DNA of 64,000 nt, from assembly GCA_965232895.1 (NCBI GenBank), contig OZ247430.1, positions 806,001-870,000 on the forward strand, read 5' to 3'. Numbering within the stretch: the stretch's first letter is position 1; each line of letters opens with the position of its first letter. The stretch is from Bin87 sp965232895. Its GTDB lineage: Bacteria; Chloroflexota; Dehalococcoidia; Lucifugimonadales; UBA3495. The notes beneath the pieces were generated by a model that saw only the letters and a program-made list of their open reading frames with translations, searched no databases and was not told the origin of the DNA. Positions 41,548 to 50,982 of this stretch are shown here, one piece after another. The translations under genes were made by a program, and so were the position numbers.

Positions 41548-43452
41548 TTAGCGGTCCAGCCAAAGGTCCTCGTGTTTAAATCCGTACTGCACCGTGATCG
41601 GCGCGTTGAAACCCTTGACGTCCTTGTGGACCAGCCAGAACAGTTGCCCCAGCAGCAGGTTGACCCAGTGGTTGTCCTCGAAGCTGGCCAGCCACAGCTC
41701 AGCTTCCTTGTTGATTTCCCGCCGCTTGTCGGGGTCGAGTTCCACCTTCTGGGCCTCGAACCACTCGGTGATTTTCGGGTGTGACCAGTCGGTGTAGTTG
41801 CGGGTGGCGCCGGGCAGGTAAACCCCGCCGTAGATGGCGTCCGGGTCGAACACCACCATGCCCTCACCCTGGCAGCTCAACTCCCAGTCTCCCTTGGCAT
41901 CGGCGGGACGAGACGTGCCGTACTTGGCGTAACCGGCCGCGCTGGGCAGCGTCTCAATGGCGCCGGTGATGCCCAGGAATTCCTCCAGGTCCTGCTTGAT
42001 CACCGAGCATTGGGCCGGATACGAGCCCACCTGCCGCGTGGTGTACTGGACCTCGAACCCATCGGGGTATCCGGCCTCGGCCAACAGGCGCTGGGCCTCG
42101 GCGATGTCCTCCTGCCCGCCCGGGGTGTCCTTGGGACGCAGGCCGGGCCACGTCGTGCACTCATCGTTGGTGTGGGCCAGGTCCATCAGCGGACAGTGGG
42201 TCACGCCGGCCCCGCCGAAGGCCCGCTCGTCCACCTTCTGGCGGTCGACGGCGAGGTAGATGGCCTGACGCACCAGGTGATTGTCAAAGGGCTCACGCTT
42301 GACGTTGAGCATCAGGCCAAAGTTGCCGCCCGCCTTGATGTCGTGGGCCACGTAGTCGCCGTTGGTGATGCGCTCCAGTTCGTAATACTCGGGAGCCTCG
42401 AGGTTGCTGGAACCGGCGTTGGCCATGTCGATCTGCCGTGCCTCAACCTGGGCCATCAGCGTGGCCGGCTGCGTGATTATGTAATGCTCGATGCGGTCGA
42501 AATAGGGACGTCCTTCCTTGAAGTAGTTCGGGTTCTTGTTCACGAAGTAGGAGTTGCCGGAGCGGTATTCCTCCAGGATGAAGGGGCCGGAACCGGAGTT
42601 GCTGGCCACCACGTGCTCGCCCTGGTTCAGGTCGACCGATTCGTCCTCCAGCAGATGGCGCGGCAGGATCTTGACGTAATCCACCGCCAGGAACTTGATG
42701 AACGCGCCGGAGGCAAAGGCCAGGTTGTACTGGATGGTGCGGTCGTCCACCGCCTTGACCACGTCGTCGGCGTTGGTTGGAGTGCAGTCGGCCTTGTCCA
42801 CGACGTCCACCACCTCCATCCGCACCGCGTAGTTGCGCCACAGGCCCGAGCGTCCGGTGGCGTTGCAGGGGTTCCCGTACCGGTGCATGGAGTAGATGAT
42901 GTCATCCACGGTGAGGGCCGTCCCATCGTGCCACTTGACGCCTTCCCTGATATGGAAAGTGTACTGCTGGCCGTCGGCACTCAACTCCCAGCTTTCCGCC
43001 AGGTCGCCAACCACCTCCTGGGTGTTGGTGGTGTCGAACTGCACGATCTGGTTGTAGAGCTGGGAGTAGGAGATCACGCTGGACAGCGACGCCGACCCCA
43101 GCGGGTCCCAGTCCTTGGTGTCCGCGTAGGCCGACATGCGCACCGTGCCGCCATACTTGGGAGCGGCCGCGCTGGGCGTCGGCGTGGCGACCACCCGGGC
43201 CACCGCGGTTGGAACCGGGGTGTTGGTCGGCCGCAGCGTTGCCTGCGGCGGTGGGGTGGCCGTGGAGGTAGGCGCCACGGTGGCCGCGGCTGCCGGAGCG
43301 GCGGGAGCAGTGGTGGCCTCGCTTGCCGCCGGCGCCTCTGCCGGCTCCGCAGTGGGGACCGGGGTCTCGGCGCCGCCGCACGCGAAACTCCCCAGCAACA
43401 GGAGGCCGCAGACAGCGCTGGCAATCAGGCTCAGTTTCAGGTATCTCGACAT
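41548..43452 (-). CDS. Peptide/nickel-type ABC transporter substrate-binding lipoprotein
   Basis: A 634-residue extracellular solute-binding protein of family 5 (oligopeptide, dipeptide or nickel). The N-terminus has a lipoprotein signal with a lipobox (LLLLGSFACGG, Cys about 26), followed by a Pro/Thr/Ala-rich linker to about residue 95. Then come YGGTVRMSAYADTKDWDPLG, LAESWELSADGQQYTFHIRE then GVKWHDGT, and the C-terminal LVHKDVKGF. These are diagnostic. Transport permeases and ATPase are not in the window, so it may be an orphan or act with a distant set. The promoter is at 43551-43579. Confidence 0.95.
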   Translation of the reverse strand: MSRYLKLSLIASAVCGLLLLGSFACGGAETPVPTAEPAEAPAASEATTAPAAPAAAATVAPTSTATPPPQATLRPTNTPVPTAVARVVATPTPSAAAPKYGGTVRMSAYADTKDWDPLGSASLSSVISYSQLYNQIVQFDTTNTQEVVGDLAESWELSADGQQYTFHIREGVKWHDGTALTVDDIIYSMHRYGNPCNATGRSGLWRNYAVRMEVVDVVDKADCTPTNADDVVKAVDDRTIQYNLAFASGAFIKFLAVDYVKILPRHLLEDESVDLNQGEHVVASNSGSGPFILEEYRSGNSYFVNKNPNYFKEGRPYFDRIEHYIITQPATLMAQVEARQIDMANAGSSNLEAPEYYELERITNGDYVAHDIKAGGNFGLMLNVKREPFDNHLVRQAIYLAVDRQKVDERAFGGAGVTHCPLMDLAHTNDECTTWPGLRPKDTPGGQEDIAEAQRLLAEAGYPDGFEVQYTTRQVGSYPAQCSVIKQDLEEFLGITGAIETLPSAAGYAKYGTSRPADAKGDWELSCQGEGMVVFDPDAIYGGVYLPGATRNYTDWSHPKITEWFEAQKVELDPDKRREINKEAELWLASFEDNHWVNLLLGQLFWLVHKDVKGFNAPITVQYGFKHEDLWLDR

Positions 43453-43550
43453 CGTAGATCCTCTTCACGCGCAAGGGCGCCTGGCCCGGTGGAAGTCTGC
43501 AAAAGCCCACGTGCGTACCGATTTGGCCGGAAAAGTTTATTGCCTGTCCA

Positions 43551-43579
43551 AATGTAATACTAAATATTCGCTCAGTCAA
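43551..43579 (-). promoter_or_regulatory. Promoter of the SBP lipoprotein gene
   Basis: On the minus strand TTGACT (43574-43579) is 17 bp from TACATT (43551-43556), a near-consensus arrangement. It lies about 100 bp before the start codon, in an AT-rich gap. Confidence 0.6.
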
Positions 43580-43697
43580 CTATATGGGCTTATTTTCGTT
43601 ATATTATTCCCGGTAATAGACGTTTATCGTTTTCATTTGCCAATGGCATGAACGGAGGGCGCAGTCACTTCGCGCAATGGTCAAGCCCAGCGACATG

Positions 43698-43879
43698 CTC
43701 GTGCGTACGCTCTTTCGTAAATCGTCAGAATCAGGATTTGCCGGATTTATGGATTGTCAGGATTAGAACCGTTCCATGATGACTCTCTTCCAATCCCGCC
43801 CAATCATAAAATCCCGTAAATCCTGCTGCTGACGGTTCCACGCCACAAACCGGGTACGCACGAGCCGGGTACGCACGAG
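43698..43879 (+). mobile_element. Fold-back MITE, copy 3 (diverged)
   Basis: The right end, CAAACCGGGTACGCACGAG (43846-43864), matches the terminal repeat of the 188-bp elements. It is followed by a 15-bp partial second copy, CCGGGTACGCACGAG (43865-43879). The left end, CTCGTGCGTACGC at 43698, retains 11 of those bases. The interior is unrelated in sequence to the other copies but is also palindromic (TCAGAATCAGGATTT near 43715 matches the complement of AAATCCTGCTGCTGA near 43820). Confidence 0.65.
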
Positions 43880-43985
43880 GGGTGACATGGCCGGGAACAG
43901 CGATCGGACGTTGTTGACTACTCGCCGCCGCGCCGATAGGCTTTTTGCGCTGTCGAACCCCGAACTTCTCCAGGAGCGTCTACCA

Positions 43986-44822
43986 ATGACCGATACCGCC
44001 TCCGCACGAACTCCAGCCGACGATACGCCGGTTGACGCCAACGGATACATTCTCGTGCGGCGGGACCCGCCCGTGGCCGCCGTGACCATCAACCGGCCGG
44101 CCCAACGCAACGCGATCTCCCTGGATATGTGGGTGCAGCTGACCGCACTGTTGCGCGACTTGGACGCTGATCGGGACGTCCGTTGCATCGTGATCACCGG
44201 CGCAGGCGACGAGGCTTTCTCCGCCGGAGCGGACATCAGCGATTTCGAACAGCACCGCAGCGACTCCACCAGGGGGCGCGTTTACAACGCCGCCGTGGAC
44301 GGATTGCTGGAGACAGTGGGGGAGATCGGCACGCCGGTCATATCGATGATCCGCGGGTTCGCCGCCGGCGGCGGCTGCGAGCTCGCCGTCGCCACCGACC
44401 TCCGCATCGCCGCCGAGGGCAGCCGCCTGGGCATACCGGTGGCCCGCCTGGGCATCACCATCGGCCACCGCGAGATGTACGGGCTGGTGAACCTGGTGGG
44501 CAAGGGCAACGCCCTGTATATCCTGCTGTCGGGCAGGTTACTGGAAGCCAACGAAGCCCTGCGCATCGGCCTGGTGAACCAGGTGGCGCCTGTGGATCAG
44601 TTGGAAGCGGTCACCTACAAACTGGCCAACGACATCGCGGCGCTGGCTCCCCTGTCCCACGCCGTCAACAAGAAGACCATGAACCAGGTGCTGGCCAAGC
44701 CCGCTCTCGATCTGACCCCGGAGGAGGCGGAACTTCCCCTGGGCCAATTCGACACCCGCGACTACCACGAGGGTTTCCGGGCCTTCCTGGAAAAGCGCCG
44801 TCCCCAGTTCATCGGCGAATAA
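43986..44822 (+). CDS. Enoyl-CoA hydratase/isomerase family protein
   Basis: A 278-residue crotonase-fold protein. The CoA-binding and oxyanion features are RPAQRNAISLDMWVQL, AFSAGADISDFEQH and MIRGFAAGGGCELAVATDL. The Glu after GGGC matches the first catalytic glutamate of hydratases; at the second position, around LGIPVARLGITIG, no Glu is present, so the reaction may be isomerase- or hydrolase-like. C-terminal LPLGQFDTRDYHEGFRAFLEKR is standard. The ATG at 43986 has GGAG 11 bp upstream; the frame upstream to 43887 is less likely. It starts just after a MITE. Confidence 0.9.
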   Translation: MTDTASARTPADDTPVDANGYILVRRDPPVAAVTINRPAQRNAISLDMWVQLTALLRDLDADRDVRCIVITGAGDEAFSAGADISDFEQHRSDSTRGRVYNAAVDGLLETVGEIGTPVISMIRGFAAGGGCELAVATDLRIAAEGSRLGIPVARLGITIGHREMYGLVNLVGKGNALYILLSGRLLEANEALRIGLVNQVAPVDQLEAVTYKLANDIAALAPLSHAVNKKTMNQVLAKPALDLTPEEAELPLGQFDTRDYHEGFRAFLEKRRPQFIGE

Positions 44823-44858
44823 CGGCGATCAGATTTCAAACAGCGTGGCCATGCCGGA

Positions 44859-45854
44859 TCACTTCTTGTTAGCGTTCCGTTGCCGCGTAACCCCGGCATC
44901 TACATCAAGATGCTTTTGACACTTTTTCTTGCCTTCTACTAGCGGTTCCTCGCAACCAGACTTCATGCACTTTCCGGCTGCATTGCGTTTCTGCTTTCGG
45001 GCATGATGCTGGTCTCTTGTTTTGGTGTTGCAATCAGCGCATTGTTTCTTTCTATCTTCAGGTGGTATTTTGCCACACTTAGTGCACAGTCCCTGATCAA
45101 CTCTGGAAGCAACCAATTTCTTCTGCTTTTCTGAGTTTTGCTTACCGTGATTTTCGCAAGCGGTTTTGCCTTCCATTGTCGGTTCATCACAATGCCAACA
45201 CCTGCCCTCCTCACGGCGCTTGCGGCTACGGTCACCAACCCTTTCCCTGGCATAATCAAGATGCAACTGGCATTGGGTCTTATCATCGACTGCGGTCTTA
45301 CCGCATGAAACGCACTGACCATTCGCTTTGTAGTTAACACGATTTTGGTTATTCACAGACCGATGAAACGCGCAAGTCGCATATCCATCATCAGCCGATT
45401 CGTCACAGTGCAAGCATTTGCCTTCGGCACGGCGCTCAGTGCGCTTTGCTTTACCTCTATCCCGCTGTTGCGCTATGTGCTTCTGGCAGCGCGTTTTGCC
45501 TTCATGCGGTGGCTCGTGGCACTTTTCGCATTGCGGTGGCACATCATCAATCGTAAGATCAAAATAAGGCTTAACCTCATCCCAAACTGTTGGATCAAAC
45601 CATTCGCTACGCGGGCGAATGAGTAAATCCCCAAAGTCCCGATGATACCCTCTCTCTGCTTTTTCTGCTGCCTTTTGATCAACATGACTCTACAGGCCCA
45701 GCCATTCGAGTGGCAGCGGGCTACCGTTTTTCAGGGCACCCATCCTTGCTATTGGGCGATTCGTGCGTCCGATCTTCACACTATGCAGCGCTTCACCTTG
45801 ATACGACCCCACTACATAAACGTAGTTAGTCTGATTTTCTTGTTTTGTACTCAT
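44859..45854 (-). pseudogene. GIY-YIG/T5orf172-type protein with Cys-rich C-terminus, amber stop at codon 55
   Basis: A single frame from ATG 45854 to 44859 is broken only by a TAG at 45690-45692. Before it, YVYVVGSYQGEALHSVKIGR and ARMGALKNGSPLPLEWLGL are the start of a GIY-YIG/MUG113-like nuclease domain; after it, AERGYHRDFGDLLIRPRSEW then F completes that domain. From about residue 105 on, repeated Cys pairs follow (CEKCHEP, CLHCDES, CVSCGKT, CWHCDEP, CTKCGKI, CMKSGCEEP), each about 35 residues apart and likely binding zinc. The stop could be a mutation, an error or suppressed. Composition is much richer in A and T than the neighbours, suggesting transfer. Confidence 0.7.
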
Positions 45855-45939
45855 TGGCTTTGTGCTCTGATATCCGTAAGTTCCTTTATCGGCTATGGTA
45901 TTTTATATCGCCGTGATATGCAAATCTCAGGGTGTTTAT

Positions 45940-46701
45940 ATGGCTGATTTTACGCCAAAGCAGTCTCGTCAACGCGCCGACGTGCTGCTGGTTGAGCGGG
46001 GCCTGGTGGAGAGCCGGGAGCAGGCGCAGGCGCTGATCATGGCCGGCGCGGTGCTCTCGCCGGCGGGTCCCGTCCAAAAGGCCGGCGCGTTTCTGGACCC
46101 CGACACGCCCCTGGAACTGCGCGAGCGTCTGCCCTACGTCAGCCGCGGCGGCGTCAAGCTGGCCCATGCCCTGGACACCTGGGCGGAACCCCACGGCATA
46201 CCGCTGGACGGGATAACCGCGCTGGACGTGGGCGCTTCCACGGGCGGGTTCACCGACTGCCTGCTCCAGCGCGGCGCGGCCCGCGTCTACGCCATCGACG
46301 TCGGGCACGGCCAGTTGCACTACCGTTTGCGTCAGGACCCGCGTGTGACCTGCATGGAAAAGGTCAACTCGCGGTATCCGTTCGAACTGCCCGAGGTTGT
46401 CGATCTGCTGGTCGCCGACGTGTCCTTCATTTCCCTCACCATGGCGTTGCCCGAGCCGTTGACGCACCTGAAGCCGGGCGGATACGCCATCGCGCTGATC
46501 AAGCCGCAGTTCGAGGCCCGGCGTGGTGAGGTCGGCAAGGGTGGGATCGTCAGGAGCGACGCGCTCCGCGCCGAGATCGTCGCCAGGGTCCAGGGGTGGC
46601 TGGCATCACGAGACGATGTCACCCTGCTGGACACGATCCCATCGCCGATTACCGGCGATGCCGGCAACCGTGAGTTCCTGACCCTGTTGCGCAAGCATTG
46701 A
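45940..46701 (+). CDS. TlyA-family rRNA 2'-O-methyltransferase
   Basis: A 253-residue protein combining an S4 RNA-binding domain (RADVLLVERGLVESREQAQA then LIMAGAV, residues 12-38) with a FtsJ-like SAM methyltransferase domain (ALDVGASTGGFTDCLLQRGA near residue 97; VADVSFISLTMALPEPL). These match TlyA, which methylates 16S and 23S rRNA and was first described as a hemolysin. ATG 45940 starts MADFTPKQSRQRAD. The catalytic Lys-Asp-Lys set is plausible but not individually assigned. It is the first gene after the AT-rich segment. Confidence 0.93.
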   Translation: MADFTPKQSRQRADVLLVERGLVESREQAQALIMAGAVLSPAGPVQKAGAFLDPDTPLELRERLPYVSRGGVKLAHALDTWAEPHGIPLDGITALDVGASTGGFTDCLLQRGAARVYAIDVGHGQLHYRLRQDPRVTCMEKVNSRYPFELPEVVDLLVADVSFISLTMALPEPLTHLKPGGYAIALIKPQFEARRGEVGKGGIVRSDALRAEIVARVQGWLASRDDVTLLDTIPSPITGDAGNREFLTLLRKH

Positions 46702-46821
46702 ACACCTGCGTGATCCGCAGCCCGGGCGCACAGATCCGAATCTAAACCGCTAACGTATATTTCGTTTCAGATATCCAACGATTTTATTGATGTAGTTTCA
46801 GCCTGACGTCGGGAGACCCAA

Positions 46822-49800
46822 ATGATAATTCTGACCAAGTTGGCCCTGCAAAGTCGGACGGTCACCGTCATGATCCTGATCCTGGTGCTGGCGGGCGGGA
46901 TTTACGCCTACCAGCAGTTGCAGCAGGAGCTTTACCCTGAGATCAGTTTGCGAATCATCAACGTTTCGACTTCATACCAGCAGGGCACGCCGTACCAAGT
47001 GTCGCAGGAGGTCACCAAGCCCGTTGAGGACCTGATCATCGGCATGGAGGGACTGAAGGAACTGACGTCGACATCGCGATCCAGCAACTCGCGGGTGTCG
47101 GCCAGTTTCGAGCACACAGTTGATATCGAAGAAGCGGAGGCGGAAATCGTCAGTCGCGTCTCCGGCCTCCGGCTTCCGGACGCCGCCGGCGACCCGCGAG
47201 TGTTCGAACTTACTCCCAATCAGCGGCCCGTGATGGAACTGAGCGTATCGGGCCAACGTGACATACCCGATCTGCTCAGGATAGTCGAACGGCAGGTTGT
47301 GCCGCCGTTGAAGGCGGTGCCGGGTGTGCTTGACGTGGAGGTTGAAGGCGGGGTCAACGAGCAGGTCATCGTGACTGTTGACCCGGCGATGCTGGATACC
47401 TATGGATTGACCATCCAGAACATCATTGGGGCCCTCCAGAGCAACTCGGTGGACGTCAGCGCCGGCAGCGTCAACTCAGGGGACGGCACGGTCTCAGTCC
47501 GCGCGTTCCATGGCTACACCGATCTGGACGTCATACGGAACCTGCCCGTCGGATTTTCACGTTCCGATGGAACGCCCGGCTCCGCCCGAACTGGCGGAGG
47601 CGGCGCCACCCCGATCCGCATGTCGGAAATCGCCGACGTGCGCGTCGCCACGCCTGAAGCCCGGACTATTTCCCGCACCGACGGCCAGCCCAGCGTCAGC
47701 CTGAACGTCCAAAAGACCGGGGACGGCAACACCATCGACATTACACACACCATCGACGAGTTGATGGCGGACCTGGAAGAACAGCTACCTCCGGACCTGG
47801 AATTCGCAGTCATCGAGAGCCAGGCTCCCCGGCTGGAAGCGGAACTGGGCAAGGTACTTGGCCAGGGCGTTCAGGGCTTCTTCTTCGCCGTGACCGCGGT
47901 ATTTCTCTTCCTGCTGCAACTGCGGCCACGGCCTTTTGCCGGCATCGCCAACGCCATCCGGCCCACCATCATCATCGCGCTCTCCATCCCCCTCAGCGTG
48001 ATGTTAACGATGCTGGTCATGTCCCTGTTCGACTGGACGCTGAACTTCATGAGCCTGGCCGGCCTGGCCATTGCCGTGGGCCGGATCGTGGACGACAGCA
48101 TCGTGGTGCTGGAGAACATCTACCGGCACATCCAGGAGGGCAGCCCCCGCGCCGTGGCGGTAATCGCCGCTACCCAGGAGGTGAGCCCACCCGTCGTCGC
48201 GTCCACTCTCACCACGGTGGCGGTATTCGTGCCCCTGGGATTCCTGCCGGGCGTGGTGGGGCAGTTCTTCTCCCCCTTCGCCCAGACCGTCTGCGTGTCC
48301 CTTCTGGCCTCAACCCTGGTCGCCCTCACCGCGGTTCCGGTGCTGGCGTCCTGGTTCCTGCGCACGGGCGACATGGTTGACGATCCGGACAACCCCAGGG
48401 GCGACACCTACCTCCAGAAGTTGTACAGCCCGGTGCTCCGGTTGGCCCTGCGCTATCGGGTGATCACCGCCGTCGCCAGCATCGTCGTGGTGCTGGCCAG
48501 CCTGCTGCTGATCCGGGTGCTGCCCATCGAACTGTTCTCCCAGGGACCCACCGAGGGAATTCGCATTGACCTGAGCCTCAGCGGCAATCCCTCTACCATC
48601 CAACTGGTGGAGGAAGTAAGCGTCGTCGAACGCACGCTGGATGGGTTCGTATCCTCCGGGGCCGTGAAGAGCTACCAGGTGACCCTGGGCGCCGGCAGCC
48701 GCAACTTCGGCTCCACCGCCGAAGCTGCCTTCGACCGGGCCGGCTTCAACATCCTGCTGGGCGATGATGCGCCCGACGATCTGGACGAGCAGATCAGGAG
48801 CGCCCTGCCCGAAAAGGAGGGTGTGACCACCCAAGTCTCTGCGGACACCGGGGGCCCCGGCGGGGGCAGCAGGCTGCAGCTCACCCTCACCGGCGCCAAC
48901 TACGAGGATGTCCGCATCGCCACCAGCCGGCTGCAGGAGGCCGTGGAACGCGACCCTGGCGTGCGCAACGTTCAAACCAATATCGAGGACGGCAGGGAGG
49001 AGCTTACCATCGCCATCGATCCCAACGAAGCCGGACGCTATGGCTTGTCTTCAACGAACGTCGCCAGCCAGATCCGCACCTGGATGCGCGGTAGCGATAT
49101 CGGGGAGATAAACCTCAGGGGCGAGACCCTGGACCTGGTGGTCCGCGGAGCCCCTGAAGCAGTGGACGATCCTGCCGACCTCCCGACGCTCCCCATTACA
49201 GGCAACGGCGGGGCCATCCCGCTGGGCAGCATAGCCGACACCCGTCATACCGTGGGACCCAGCGTGGTCACCCACTACGACGGCAACCGTTCTGCAACGA
49301 TCTCCGGCCGGCTGGTCGGGCGGGACACCGGCGCCATCGGAGATCGCATCGACGGCATCGTAGCCTCCACACCCTTGCCGCCGGGGGTGTCCGTGCGTTC
49401 CGGAGGCACCCGCAGCGACATCAGAGAAGAATTCAACAACGTTTACGTGGCCATGGTAATCGGCGTTTCCCTGGTGTACCTGGTGATGGTGGCCACCCTG
49501 GGCTCGCTGAAGATACCCTTCATCGTAGTGCTCAGCATGCCCCTGGCCGTGGTGGGCGCTCTGGTTGCGCTGGTCATCACCGACCGGGCGTTGAGCCTGC
49601 CGGCGCTGATGGGATTCCTGCTCCTGGTGGGCATCGTGGTGACCAACGCCATCGTGCTGCTGACATTTGTCCATCAGCAGCGCCGCGCCGGCCTGGAGCC
49701 CCTGGAGGCGGTGCTGTCCGCCGGCCGCACCCGCGTGCGTCCCATCCTGATGACCGCCTTCACCACCATCCTGGCGTTGATCCCGCTTTCTCTCAGCGAA

Positions 49801-50058
49801 TCGGCGGGGCTGGTCGGCGCGGAGATGGCCACGGTCGTCATTGGAGGCTTGATCAGTTCCACCTTCCTCACCCTGGTGGCGGTCCCGGTGGTCTACATGC
49901 TCTTCGAGGAATCCATCCCCAACCTCTACCGCCGAGCGCTGCGGCTGCTTGGAGTGTCCCAAGCGCGCCCGCAAGCCGAGCCGGATCAGGGGCGCACGTT
50001 CGCCGCGACCGACATCGACGCCAACCCCGAACCGGGCGGCTCCCCAGCCTCTGACTGA
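46822..50058 (+). CDS. RND-family efflux transporter permease (AcrB/CusA-like)
   Basis: A 1078-residue inner-membrane pump that exports compounds using the proton gradient. The expected layout is visible: a first helix (VTVMILILVLAGGIYAYQQL), a large periplasmic domain to about residue 350, helices with the proton relay AVGRIVDDSIVVLENIYRHI (two Asp), a second periplasmic domain (about residues 570-880), and six final helices. FxxSGxxIPxFxxxx-type features are not seen. No membrane-fusion protein or outer-membrane channel gene is adjacent, so partners lie elsewhere or it works alone as in monoderm-like envelopes. Confidence 0.93.
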   Translation: MIILTKLALQSRTVTVMILILVLAGGIYAYQQLQQELYPEISLRIINVSTSYQQGTPYQVSQEVTKPVEDLIIGMEGLKELTSTSRSSNSRVSASFEHTVDIEEAEAEIVSRVSGLRLPDAAGDPRVFELTPNQRPVMELSVSGQRDIPDLLRIVERQVVPPLKAVPGVLDVEVEGGVNEQVIVTVDPAMLDTYGLTIQNIIGALQSNSVDVSAGSVNSGDGTVSVRAFHGYTDLDVIRNLPVGFSRSDGTPGSARTGGGGATPIRMSEIADVRVATPEARTISRTDGQPSVSLNVQKTGDGNTIDITHTIDELMADLEEQLPPDLEFAVIESQAPRLEAELGKVLGQGVQGFFFAVTAVFLFLLQLRPRPFAGIANAIRPTIIIALSIPLSVMLTMLVMSLFDWTLNFMSLAGLAIAVGRIVDDSIVVLENIYRHIQEGSPRAVAVIAATQEVSPPVVASTLTTVAVFVPLGFLPGVVGQFFSPFAQTVCVSLLASTLVALTAVPVLASWFLRTGDMVDDPDNPRGDTYLQKLYSPVLRLALRYRVITAVASIVVVLASLLLIRVLPIELFSQGPTEGIRIDLSLSGNPSTIQLVEEVSVVERTLDGFVSSGAVKSYQVTLGAGSRNFGSTAEAAFDRAGFNILLGDDAPDDLDEQIRSALPEKEGVTTQVSADTGGPGGGSRLQLTLTGANYEDVRIATSRLQEAVERDPGVRNVQTNIEDGREELTIAIDPNEAGRYGLSSTNVASQIRTWMRGSDIGEINLRGETLDLVVRGAPEAVDDPADLPTLPITGNGGAIPLGSIADTRHTVGPSVVTHYDGNRSATISGRLVGRDTGAIGDRIDGIVASTPLPPGVSVRSGGTRSDIREEFNNVYVAMVIGVSLVYLVMVATLGSLKIPFIVVLSMPLAVVGALVALVITDRALSLPALMGFLLLVGIVVTNAIVLLTFVHQQRRAGLEPLEAVLSAGRTRVRPILMTAFTTILALIPLSLSESAGLVGAEMATVVIGGLISSTFLTLVAVPVVYMLFEESIPNLYRRALRLLGVSQARPQAEPDQGRTFAATDIDANPEPGGSPASD

Positions 50059-50184
50059 TTTGCTGCTCATATCCGTTCCCCTGGCCGCAGCCACCCCGTC
50101 ACACGACAATTTCCTCCCGTGCAGCAAGCCAAAATTCGGGTATCATAATCGTGCTCACGCGCCAGCTGTTGATTTCCGGAGAAG

Positions 50185-50580
50185 ATGACGATGGCCACTG
50201 CCAGAGAGGATACCGTCGCCCAATGCATCGACCAGGCCATCACCTTCCTGGCGCAGTCGGACCGTGAATTCGACGCGGGAGACCGTCGGCAAGGCTCGGA
50301 AAAGCTCTACGGCGCGGCCACGCAAGCCGTCATCGCTGCGGCCCAGCAGCGTGGCTGGCAATACCGGAGCCACCGCGCCACTAAAAACGCGGTCATACGC
50401 CTGGAATCGGAATACCAGGATCCGTTGCTAATTGCCGGATTTCTCGCCGCCGAAAAGTTCCGCAAGAATTTTTTCCACGATGAGATGGAAGACTACGAAA
50501 TCATAGCCGACCGACCCATCGTTCACCGCTTTGTGAACCGCCTGGTAACACTGGTCAACGACTATGCACCGGACGCCTGA
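50185..50580 (+). CDS. PaREP1/HEPN-like helical protein
   Basis: A 131-residue, mostly helical protein with QAITFLAQSDREFDAGDRRQ, SEKLYGAATQAVIAAAQQRG and FLAAEKFRKNFFHDEM. The layout resembles the protein at 16603-17010 (helix, EKxWGAA/EKLYGAA, WQY, then HxxNF), so these are paralogs of a PaREP1-like family. It is not next to a PLD-like gene. Two ATGs (50185 and 50191) are possible; AGAAG lies before the first. Function unknown. Confidence 0.6.
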   Translation: MTMATAREDTVAQCIDQAITFLAQSDREFDAGDRRQGSEKLYGAATQAVIAAAQQRGWQYRSHRATKNAVIRLESEYQDPLLIAGFLAAEKFRKNFFHDEMEDYEIIADRPIVHRFVNRLVTLVNDYAPDA

Positions 50581-50631
50581 TTCAACGCGACAAGATCAAT
50601 CCAAACCGAAAGCAATCAGAAGGAGCCCAAA

Positions 50632-50955
50632 ATGTACGTACTGCGAAGAATTTTCAAGACCAAGCCCGGCGAGGCCCGGCGCGTGGCCAGCCTGCTCCAG
50701 AAACAGGCGCAGATCTACCACGACGCCGGCCAGCGCAGCGAGTTCCGGGTTTATTTCAACGGCGCCACCACTCCGGCGGAGCAGGACGTTGTGATCCTCG
50801 AGTGGACCGATGAGTCCCTGATGTCGCCCATGCGAGGTGGCAATCAACTGCCCGCGGCGGCGCTGGAAGTGGGCGGACAGGTCAGGCAGCTGGTGGAGAG
50901 CAACCGCATCGAATTCTGGGAGCTGATGTCTCCCGACAAGATGATGGACGTCTAA
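50632..50955 (+). CDS. Small ABM-like alpha/beta-barrel protein
   Basis: A 107-residue protein with MYVLRRIFKTKPGEARRVAS, SEFRVYFNGATTPAEQDVVI and LEWTDESLM, a pattern of dimeric alpha/beta-barrel (ABM/DUF-type) proteins. It has no catalytic residue I can identify. AAGGAG lies before ATG 50632. It precedes the CinA-like gene by 27 bp and may be co-transcribed with it. Confidence 0.7.
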   Translation: MYVLRRIFKTKPGEARRVASLLQKQAQIYHDAGQRSEFRVYFNGATTPAEQDVVILEWTDESLMSPMRGGNQLPAAALEVGGQVRQLVESNRIEFWELMSPDKMMDV

Positions 50956-50982
50956 TCGCTCGCACCTTCAGGAGGCAGCATC

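Noticed and set aside
44823..45692. Treating the Cys-rich part (44859-45542) as a complete gene starting at a GTG
   Set aside because: The same frame extends upstream with GIY-YIG-like sequence through the TAG, so the short gene is only part of a longer one.
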